A DNA stretch of 64,000 nt from assembly GCF_025345615.1 (NCBI RefSeq), contig NZ_JAODWD010000005.1:434001-498000 (forward strand). The letters run 5' to 3'. The notes under the pieces were generated by a model. That model did not search any database. It saw only the letters and a list, made by a program, of their open reading frames with translations, and was not told where the DNA came from. The stretch is from Mycobacterium deserti (GTDB lineage: Bacteria > Actinomycetota > Actinomycetes > Mycobacteriales > Mycobacteriaceae). Position 1 is the stretch's first letter; each line of letters opens with the position of its first letter. Below, in pieces: positions 1-6,431 of this stretch. Both the position numbers and the translations under genes were made by a program.

Positions 1-492
1 AAGCTGCGGTCCGCCGAAGGCGAGATGTTCACCATTCCCAACGGGCAGATCGTGAAGTCGGTGAACCTGTCGAAGGACTGGGCGCGTGCCGTCATCGACA
101 TCCCGGTGCCTGCTGCCGCCGACCTCAACGTCGTCAACGACCTGCTGCACGAGGTCGCCGAGAGCGCGATCGAGGACCCGGCGCTGAAGGATCTGCTGCT
201 CGACGCACCGCAACTGATGGGTGTGGAAAGCATCGAACTGGACACCGTGAATCTGCGGATGGTCGCCCGCACGCTGCCCGGCAAGCAGTTCGAGGTGGGC
301 AGGCGCATCCGCATCCTGGTGCTGCGCGCGCTCCGTCGCGCGGGCATCGTGTCGCTGCACGACGGCACCGCGGCCCCGATGGTCGAGGCCATCGTGCATC
401 CCGCGACCGCGGGCGGCGCTGAGGCCGAGACCCAGGGTCCGGCCGACGAGCGCTCGCGCGAGGAGCGGGCGGGCACGGAGCAGACGAAATGA
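1..492 (+). CDS. MscS-type mechanosensitive channel, C-terminal part (5' end outside window)
   Basis: The reading frame is open from base 1, so the gene begins upstream of the window; about 163 residues are visible. The sequence 'SAEGEMFTIPNGQIVKSVN' is the beta-domain hallmark of small-conductance mechanosensitive channels (MscS family, inner-membrane osmotic safety valves), followed by the alpha/beta C-terminal domain (VIDIPVPAAADLNVVNDLL). The last ~35 residues are a charged Glu/Arg-rich tail. Its stop overlaps the next start (ATGA, 489-492), so the two are translationally coupled. In M. tuberculosis the same neighbour order (MscS-like Rv3104c, Rv3103c, ftsE, ftsX, smpB) is known. Family call is firm; the membrane segments are not in view. 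Confidence 0.85.
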   Translation, partial: KLRSAEGEMFTIPNGQIVKSVNLSKDWARAVIDIPVPAAADLNVVNDLLHEVAESAIEDPALKDLLLDAPQLMGVESIELDTVNLRMVARTLPGKQFEVGRRIRILVLRALRRAGIVSLHDGTAAPMVEAIVHPATAGGAEAETQGPADERSREERAGTEQTK

Positions 493-935
493 AATCCTGG
501 GTGACGGCCAAATTCGGTCGCATGCGCATCTCGACGCTGGTGCTCGTCGTCGCGTTCATCGCGCTGTTCTGGGTGCACCAGAATTTCCAGCCCGAGCCGC
601 CCGCGCCGGCGCCACCGCCTGCGGCTGTCGTACCGCCCGGCTTCGTGCCCGATCCGAACTACACCTGGGTGCCGCGCACGAATGTGCGCAGGCCGAAAGA
701 ACCGGTGTACACCACGACGACGACGCCGCCGACCACCACGACGCCCACCAGTCCCACCACGACGACGACCCCGACGACTTCGCCGACGCCGACAACGACC
801 GTGGTCGACCCGGACGGTTTCGGTCCGCTGCCGCCGGAGACGCAGACGCTGACGCCGACGACGTCGTTGCCCCCGACCACCGCTGCGCCGTTCGGCCCTC
901 AAACGACGCCGGCGACCACGGCTCCGCCCAGCTAG
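489..935 (+). CDS. Single-pass membrane protein with Pro/Thr-rich extracytoplasmic tail
   Basis: 148 residues. A short basic N-terminus is followed by one hydrophobic segment (about residues 15-33, STLVLVVAFIALFWV), then an almost wholly Pro/Thr/Val region containing PTTTTPTSPTTTTTPT-like runs. It resembles the Rv3103c-type proline-rich protein found just before ftsE in M. tuberculosis. The Thr/Pro tail is the sort of extended, possibly O-mannosylated stalk seen in mycobacterial envelope proteins; that is inference. ATG at 489 overlaps the MscS stop by 4 nt. No enzymatic motif is visible. It sits 36 nt before ftsE, so it may share transcription with the division genes. Confidence 0.75.
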   Translation: MKSWVTAKFGRMRISTLVLVVAFIALFWVHQNFQPEPPAPAPPPAAVVPPGFVPDPNYTWVPRTNVRRPKEPVYTTTTTPPTTTTPTSPTTTTTPTTSPTPTTTVVDPDGFGPLPPETQTLTPTTSLPPTTAAPFGPQTTPATTAPPS

Positions 936-971
936 CCGCATGACCGTTCACCGCTACACTGGCGAGCCGTG

Positions 972-1661
972 ATGATCACCCTCGACCGTGTCAGCAAGCA
1001 GTACAAGTCGTCGGGCAGACCTGCCCTCGACAATGTGTCGCTCAAGATCGACAAGGGTGAGTTCGTCTTCCTGATCGGACCGTCGGGCTCGGGCAAGTCG
1101 ACGTTCATGCGGCTGCTGCTCGCCGAAGAACAACCGTCGGCCGGCGACATCCGGGTGTCCAAGTTCCACGTCAACAAGCTGCCCGGCCGCCACATCCCCG
1201 GTCTGCGCCAGGTGATCGGGTGCGTCTTCCAGGATTTCCGGCTGTTGCAGCAGAAGTCGGTGTTCGAGAACGTCGCCTTCGCGCTGGAGGTCATCGGCAA
1301 GCGCGCGGAGGTGATCAACCGTGTGGTGCCCGACGTGCTGGAGATGGTCGGCCTGTCCGGCAAGGCCAACCGGTTGCCCGGCGAGCTGTCCGGCGGCGAG
1401 CAACAGCGCGTCGCGATCGCCCGCGCCTTCGTCAACCGGCCGCTGGTCCTGCTCGCCGACGAACCCACGGGCAACCTGGACCCCGAAACCAGTAAGGACA
1501 TCATGGATCTGCTCGAGCGGATCAACCGCACCGGCACGACGGTGCTGATGGCCACCCACGACCATCACATCGTCGACTCGATGCGCCAGCGCGTCGTCGA
1601 ACTCGAACTCGGCAGGCTGGTTCGCGACGAGCAGCGTGGCGTCTACGGAATGGATCGCTAG
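972..1661 (+). CDS. ftsE: Cell division ATP-binding protein FtsE
   Basis: 229 residues from ATG 972 (a GTG lies at 969, directly in front; MITLDRV is the usual FtsE beginning). All ABC ATPase motifs are present: Walker A GPSGSGKST near residue 36, signature LSGGEQQR, Walker B VLLADEPTGNLDP, and the H-loop ATHD. The stretch GCVFQDFRLL is typical of FtsE. With FtsX it forms the cytoplasmic ATPase/membrane complex that relays divisome state to periplasmic peptidoglycan hydrolases. The stop TAG shares its G with the GTG start of ftsX, so the pair is coupled. Confident call by sequence and by the ftsX and smpB neighbours. Confidence 0.97.
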   Translation: MITLDRVSKQYKSSGRPALDNVSLKIDKGEFVFLIGPSGSGKSTFMRLLLAEEQPSAGDIRVSKFHVNKLPGRHIPGLRQVIGCVFQDFRLLQQKSVFENVAFALEVIGKRAEVINRVVPDVLEMVGLSGKANRLPGELSGGEQQRVAIARAFVNRPLVLLADEPTGNLDPETSKDIMDLLERINRTGTTVLMATHDHHIVDSMRQRVVELELGRLVRDEQRGVYGMDR

Positions 1662-2554
1662 TGCGCTTCGGCTTCCTGATCAATGAGGTTCTGACCGGGT
1701 TCCGTCGCAACGTCACGATGACGGTTGCGATGATCCTGACCACCGCGATCTCGATCGGCTTGTTCGGCGGTGGGCTCCTGGTGGTGCGCCTGGCCGACCA
1801 GTCGCGCGACATCTATCTGGATCGCGTGGAGAGCCAGGTCTTTCTGACCAACGATGTCTCGGCCAACGATCCGACCTGCGACGCCGACCCGTGCCAGGCC
1901 CTGCGTCAACAGATCGAGGACCGCGACGACGTGCGGTCGGTGCGGTTTCTCAACCGCGACCAGGCCTACGACGACGCGATCAGGAAGTTCCCGCAGTACC
2001 GGGATGTCGCGGGACGGGAAGCATTTCCGGCGTCATTCGTCGTGAAACTCAACGATCCCGAGCAGCACAAGGACTTCGACGACGCGATGGTCGGCAGACC
2101 CGGCGTACTCAACGTGCTCAACCAGAAGGACTTGATCGACCGTCTCTTCGCAGTGCTCGACGGCTTGTCGAATGCGGCGTTCGCCGTGGCGTTGGTGCAG
2201 GCGGTCGGCGCAGTGCTGTTGATCGCCAACATGGTTCAGGTCGCCGCGTACACGCGTCGCACCGAGATCGGCATCATGCGACTGGTGGGCGCGAGTCGCT
2301 GGTACACGCAGTTGCCGTTCCTCGTCGAGGCGATGCTGGCGGCATTCATCGGTGTGGCGATATCGATCCTCGGCCTCATCGCGGTGCGCGCGCTGTTCCT
2401 CGAGAACGCGTTGAACCAGTTCTACCAAGCCAATCTGATCGCCAGAATCGACTACGCCGACATCCTCTACATCGCACCGATCCTGCTGTTCGTCGGCGTT
2501 GCGATGGCCGGTGTCACGGCTTATGTCACGCTGCGCCTCTACGTTCGAAGATAG
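1661..2554 (+). CDS. ftsX: Cell division permease-like protein FtsX
   Basis: 297 residues, starting at a GTG that overlaps the ftsE stop by 1 nt. One N-terminal membrane segment (about residues 20-45), a ~120-residue extracytoplasmic domain with a close Cys pair (CDADPCQALRQQ), then three C-terminal membrane segments in the FtsX/MacB fold (EIGIMRLVGASRW linker). It is the membrane partner of FtsE; in mycobacteria the external domain contacts the peptidoglycan hydrolase RipC. The smpB start is 3 nt after the stop. Length and topology are normal for the actinobacterial family. Confidence 0.96.
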   Translation: MRFGFLINEVLTGFRRNVTMTVAMILTTAISIGLFGGGLLVVRLADQSRDIYLDRVESQVFLTNDVSANDPTCDADPCQALRQQIEDRDDVRSVRFLNRDQAYDDAIRKFPQYRDVAGREAFPASFVVKLNDPEQHKDFDDAMVGRPGVLNVLNQKDLIDRLFAVLDGLSNAAFAVALVQAVGAVLLIANMVQVAAYTRRTEIGIMRLVGASRWYTQLPFLVEAMLAAFIGVAISILGLIAVRALFLENALNQFYQANLIARIDYADILYIAPILLFVGVAMAGVTAYVTLRLYVRR

Positions 2555-2556
2555 CC

Positions 2557-3060
2557 ATGGCCAGAAAATCAGGCTCCGCAGCCGACACCGGAAAATCCAA
2601 CAACAAAATTGTCGCGACCAATCGCAGAGCGCGGCACAACTATTCGATTCTCGACACCTACGAAGCCGGCATCCAGCTGGTGGGTACCGAAGTGAAGAGC
2701 CTGCGCGACGGCCAGGCGTCTCTCGCCGACGCGTTCGCCACCGTCGACGACGGCGAGGTCTGGCTGCGCAATCTCCACATCCCGGAGTATCACCACGGCA
2801 CCTGGACCAACCACCCGCCACGGCGCAACCGCAAACTTCTGTTGCACCGCAGCCAGATCGACACGCTGGTCGGCAAGATTCGCGACGGCAACCTGACGCT
2901 GGTGCCGCTGTCGCTGTACTTCTCCGACGGCAAGGTGAAAGTGGAGTTGGCACTGGCCCGGGGTAAGGAAGCGCGCGACAAGCGCCAGGATCTGGCGCGT
3001 CGCGACGCCCAGCGCGAGATCACCCGCGAGTTGGGTCGTCGCGCCAAAGGCATGACCTGA
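2557..3060 (+). CDS. smpB: SsrA-binding protein SmpB
   Basis: 167 residues from ATG 2557, chosen because it sits 2 nt after the ftsX stop and gives MARKSGSAADTGKSNNK, the usual lysine-rich beginning. Core motifs NRRARHNYSILDTYEAG, GTEVKSLR and NRKLLLHR are those of the tmRNA-binding OB-fold. The basic C-terminal tail (KRQDLARRDAQREITREL) mimics a codon-anticodon in the decoding centre. It partners tmRNA in trans-translation, rescuing stalled ribosomes; the tmRNA gene is about 8.7 kb downstream (11739-12107). The last four bases (CTGA, 3057-3060) overlap the next reading frame. Confidence 0.97.
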   Translation: MARKSGSAADTGKSNNKIVATNRRARHNYSILDTYEAGIQLVGTEVKSLRDGQASLADAFATVDDGEVWLRNLHIPEYHHGTWTNHPPRRNRKLLLHRSQIDTLVGKIRDGNLTLVPLSLYFSDGKVKVELALARGKEARDKRQDLARRDAQREITRELGRRAKGMT

Positions 3061-3914
3061 TCGGCCCGCTGGAGGGCCCGGCCTACGCGCTGGCATCGGC
3101 GCTGGGCTACGGCGTCAGTGACTTCGTCGGCGGCATCGCGTCACGACGGGTCGCCGCGCTGCGGGTCGTGCTGGTGTCCTACCCGATCGCGTTGGTGCTG
3201 CTGACCGCATTGGCACTCGCGGTCGGCGGTGAGGTATCGCAGGGTGCCGTGCTCTGGGGCGCGCTGTGCGGAGTGTCTCAGGCCCTCGGGGTGTGGTGGT
3301 TCTACGCGGCACTCGGCGCGGGACCGATCTCGGTCGTGTCGCCGCTGACGGCGGTGCTGGTGGCGGCGCTGCCGGTGGGCGTGGGTCTGGCGTTGGGGGA
3401 GCAGCCCGGCCTGATCGCCGGGTGCGGGGTCGTCGTGGCGTTGACCGCGGTGGTGCTGGTCAGCCGGGAAGCTCCCGACAACGACGGCACAACGCACACA
3501 TTCACCAAGACGGTGGCCTGGTTGACGGTCGGATCGGGGGTCGCGTTCGGCCTGAACTTCGTGCTGATCGATCAGGCGCCTGCGGAGGCCAATCTGTGGC
3601 CGCTGGTCTTCGCCCGAGCATCGGCGACGGTTCTGGTGGTCGTGATCGCCGCCGTCAGCGGCGCGTTGCGCCCGCCGTCAGGCGCCCCGCTGAAGCTCGC
3701 CGTGCTCGCTGCGCTGCTCGATACCGGCGCCAACATCGCGATGTTGTTTGCGCTGCAGGCGGCCCTGCTATCGCTCGCCGGGGTGCTGATGTCGCTGTAC
3801 CCGGCAGCGACAGTGTTGCTGGCGATCGTGGTACTGCGTGAGCGGGTGACCCGTTGGCAGGTCACCGGGATGGTCCTCGCGGTGGCGGCCGTGGCCATGA
3901 TCACCGCCGGATAG
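3057..3914 (+). CDS. EamA/DMT-family membrane transporter, unusual start
   Basis: The open frame encodes about ten hydrophobic segments in two similar halves, the drug/metabolite transporter (EamA) pattern, e.g. PLEGPAYALASALGYGVSDF at the N-terminus and VTRWQVTGMVLAVAAVAM at the C-terminus. Substrate is unknown. The first ATG/GTG/TTG in frame is GTG 3168, but that start would remove the whole first membrane helix and the conserved-looking YGVSDFVGG. Upstream in the same frame the only plausible start is CTG 3057, which forms a 4-nt CTGA overlap with the smpB stop (ATC 3060 is also possible). I therefore place the start at 3057 (285 residues); automated calls may use 3168. Confidence 0.8.
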   Translation: MIGPLEGPAYALASALGYGVSDFVGGIASRRVAALRVVLVSYPIALVLLTALALAVGGEVSQGAVLWGALCGVSQALGVWWFYAALGAGPISVVSPLTAVLVAALPVGVGLALGEQPGLIAGCGVVVALTAVVLVSREAPDNDGTTHTFTKTVAWLTVGSGVAFGLNFVLIDQAPAEANLWPLVFARASATVLVVVIAAVSGALRPPSGAPLKLAVLAALLDTGANIAMLFALQAALLSLAGVLMSLYPAATVLLAIVVLRERVTRWQVTGMVLAVAAVAMITAG

Positions 3915-3922
3915 TCGGCCCA

Positions 3923-3938
3923 AGTTTGCTAGATTCAT
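3923..3938 (+). promoter_or_regulatory. 16-bp element shared by both c-di-GMP genes, copy 1
   Basis: AGTTTGCTAGATTCAT lies 96 bp before the first GGDEF-EAL gene. An almost identical copy (14 of 16 identical) lies at 6402-6417 before the paralogue. The TAGATT/TAGGTT part could act as a -10 hexamer; no convincing -35 was found. It may be a promoter or operator that was duplicated with the gene. Confidence 0.35.
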
Positions 3939-4033
3939 CTGAATCGGGCATGTTCTAGGTACTGTGTGAGCTGCGAGCGTTGCGCGTCGTGGCAATTCAG
4001 GACGCCGTCCGCCGACCAGCGTAAGGAGACGGG

Positions 4034-6349
4034 GTGCTAGTCAAGGGCGACAAGCCGCGCCTAGTTCTCTTTGCCGCCGTCTTTGCCGTGGTCCTCGTCG
4101 TGGCGGTGGTGAATGCCTTGGCACTGTGGGGTCAGGACGTTTCCCGCCTGGTGTACGGGCTGATGCAACTGACCGCTGGAAGCGGCGCGATCCTCTGCGC
4201 GCTGATCATGGCGTGGCGAACCAGTGGCCTGTCGAGGTGGTGGCGGCTGACCGCGGTCGCGTCAATCGCCGGTTGGATGCTCGGCCAGTACTTCTGGATG
4301 TGGTCGGATGCCGGGAGGAAAACCGGCGTGCTTCCCACCCCCGGGGTTGTCGCGTACTTCGTCGCGCTGTTGTGCGGCCTGGTGACGACACTTCTCCTGG
4401 TTCGCGCAGGCGGGGGCCTTCGCGGTCGGCCGGACCGCGCCATCCGGAACTCGCCGGTGACCACCGTGCTCGACGCTCTGGTGGCGGCGCTGTCTTTCTC
4501 GATCCTGGTTGCCCTTGCCGGATCGGGCGCCGTACGTGGCACTGCGCCGGACCGCATGGGCACTCCTACGGCGTCATTCGCCTATTGGCTGCTCGAAGTC
4601 CTGGTCGTCATCGTCGCGGTGGCGGTCGCGATGACCTACCTTCCGAGTCGGCCCTACCGTCTCAACTATCTTCTGTTGGCCACGGGAGGCGTGCTGGCCG
4701 CCACGGCGGACCGACTCGTCGTCTATCTCGGCAACACGGTCGGCGAGGGCGGCGAATTGTGGGGCGGCATCGGCTTCGTCCTGGCCCCGGTTTTGGTCGG
4801 GTACGGTCTACTCGATTTTCGGCATTCCGGCACCGCCATACGCCGAAGCGACAACGCGTTGGAACTCGTGCAGCTGGCGCTGCCCTACGCCGGATTCCTC
4901 GGGGTGGCAGTCCTGTTCGCCTTCCACGTGCTCAGCGACCAGCGTCTGGATCCGATTGCCGTCGGGGCAACGGGGCTGATGGTTCTGCTCGTGGCAGTTC
5001 GGCAGGTGGTCGCCATGCGGGCGCAGCGGAGATTGACGTATCGGCTCTACGACACCCAGCGTCGGCTGGCGCACCAGGTTCACCACGACTCGCTGACCGG
5101 ACTTCCCAACCGATTGCTCTTCGCGCAGCGGCTCGACGAGGTGATGCGCGGCAACCGCTTCGTGCTGATCTTCGTCGACCTCGACGACTTCAAAGACGTC
5201 AACGATCGGTTCGGGCACGCCGCCGGTGACGAACTGCTCCGCGCGGTCGGCGAGCGGCTCCTGCGGTGTGTCGCCGAACCCGACACCGTCGCGCGTATCG
5301 GCGGCGACGAGTTCGCCATCCTCGTCGACGGGGAACAAGAGGAACCAGAGGTCGTCGCGGACCGTCTTCGCGTGGCGCTGCGAGAACCGTTCGCGGTGCA
5401 CGGGTCCTCGGTACGCATCCGGGCCAGCATGGGTGTCGTCCGGCCCGCCGTCGACGAACCGTCACCGTCGCCCGACGACCTGATGCGGCAGGCCGATCTG
5501 TCGATGTACGCGGGCAAACGACTGGGCAAGGACACCGCGGTCGTCTATCAGCCGACTTCCGACCTGACAGCGGACTTCCCGACCGTGCTGCGCAAGGCCG
5601 ATGGCGGCGTGCCTGCCGGCTTTCAACTCGTCTATCAGCCTGTCGTGCGCGTGCCGGATGGGGCGCCGCAGGGTGTCGAGGCGCTCGCGAGGTGGAATGC
5701 CCCCAACGGCATCGAGCTTCCGCCCGAGACGTTCGTCGCCGCGGCCGAAGCAGCCGGGTTGGGGGCCACGCTCGACGCCATGGTGCTCGACCTGGCATGT
5801 GAGGAAGTGAAGCGGGCCGGCATCGACCTTGTTCTCTATGTGAACATCGGGGGAGCCCGGCTCGGCAACGCTGGTTTCGAGCAGCAGGTTCTGCGCACGC
5901 TCACGCGACACGGGATACCGCCGACGCAGCTGGTTCTGGAGATCACCGAGACGGTGCCCATCGTCGATCTGGCCGGCGCTGCAGCGCAGATCGAACGGTT
6001 GAACGAGTTCGGCGTCAAAGTGGCGTTGGATGACTTCGGCACGGGTTACAACTCACTGATGTACCTGCACGCCCTACCCGTGCAGATCGTCAAACTCGAC
6101 CGGAGTCTGGCCGTGGGTGCCGAACGTCATCGCGATGTCACGCTCTATCGGTCCGTCATCGGATTGTGCGACGCCCTCGATCTGGACGTGATCGCCGAGG
6201 GCATCGAGACGTCTGCTCAGGCGCAGACGATCGCTGCCGCAGGGTGCGGTCTTGCTCAGGGGCATCTGTACGGCACTCCGGCGCCCATCGCAGAACTCGC
6301 CATCAGCGCAGTGGGGGTTCCGGTCGGGCAGGCCGAGCGCATCGGTTAG
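4034..6349 (+). CDS. Membrane GGDEF-EAL cyclic di-GMP turnover protein, copy 1
   Basis: 771 residues; GTG 4034 follows a good AAGGAG at 4023-4028. About ten membrane helices fill residues 10-330, an integral sensor domain I cannot name. The diguanylate cyclase domain has an intact GGDEF at residues 423-427 (ARIGGDEFAIL). The EAL phosphodiesterase domain follows with EALARW (549-554), VNIGGARL, LEITET, DDFGTGYNS (666 on), KLDRS, AEGIET and the late QGHLYG, so all metal and catalytic positions look intact. The product-inhibition I-site (RxxD, five residues before GGDEF) reads AEPD, lacking Arg. Either or both activities could operate. The neighbour at 6432 is a close paralogue, clearly a tandem duplication. 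EamA ends 119 bp upstream, so it probably has its own promoter. Confidence 0.93.
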   Translation: MLVKGDKPRLVLFAAVFAVVLVVAVVNALALWGQDVSRLVYGLMQLTAGSGAILCALIMAWRTSGLSRWWRLTAVASIAGWMLGQYFWMWSDAGRKTGVLPTPGVVAYFVALLCGLVTTLLLVRAGGGLRGRPDRAIRNSPVTTVLDALVAALSFSILVALAGSGAVRGTAPDRMGTPTASFAYWLLEVLVVIVAVAVAMTYLPSRPYRLNYLLLATGGVLAATADRLVVYLGNTVGEGGELWGGIGFVLAPVLVGYGLLDFRHSGTAIRRSDNALELVQLALPYAGFLGVAVLFAFHVLSDQRLDPIAVGATGLMVLLVAVRQVVAMRAQRRLTYRLYDTQRRLAHQVHHDSLTGLPNRLLFAQRLDEVMRGNRFVLIFVDLDDFKDVNDRFGHAAGDELLRAVGERLLRCVAEPDTVARIGGDEFAILVDGEQEEPEVVADRLRVALREPFAVHGSSVRIRASMGVVRPAVDEPSPSPDDLMRQADLSMYAGKRLGKDTAVVYQPTSDLTADFPTVLRKADGGVPAGFQLVYQPVVRVPDGAPQGVEALARWNAPNGIELPPETFVAAAEAAGLGATLDAMVLDLACEEVKRAGIDLVLYVNIGGARLGNAGFEQQVLRTLTRHGIPPTQLVLEITETVPIVDLAGAAAQIERLNEFGVKVALDDFGTGYNSLMYLHALPVQIVKLDRSLAVGAERHRDVTLYRSVIGLCDALDLDVIAEGIETSAQAQTIAAAGCGLAQGHLYGTPAPIAELAISAVGVPVGQAERIG

Positions 6350-6401
6350 TGCCCCGAAAGTTGCTGGTTGCGACGATGATCGCGTTGGTTCGACACATGA
6401 G

Positions 6402-6417
6402 AGTTTGCTAGGTTGAT
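6402..6417 (+). promoter_or_regulatory. 16-bp element shared by both c-di-GMP genes, copy 2
   Basis: AGTTTGCTAGGTTGAT repeats the element at 3923-3938 with two mismatches. If TAGGTT is a -10 box, transcription would start near or after the TTG at 6432, which would favour a translation start further downstream near the GGAG at 6477. Confidence 0.35.
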
Positions 6418-6431
6418 TCCGTTGCCGCATA

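Noticed and set aside
700..930. Short repeated ACGACG/CCGACG runs as a possible repeat array
   Set aside because: They simply encode the Thr/Pro-rich tail of the protein at 489-935; no regular spacer pattern, so not a CRISPR array.
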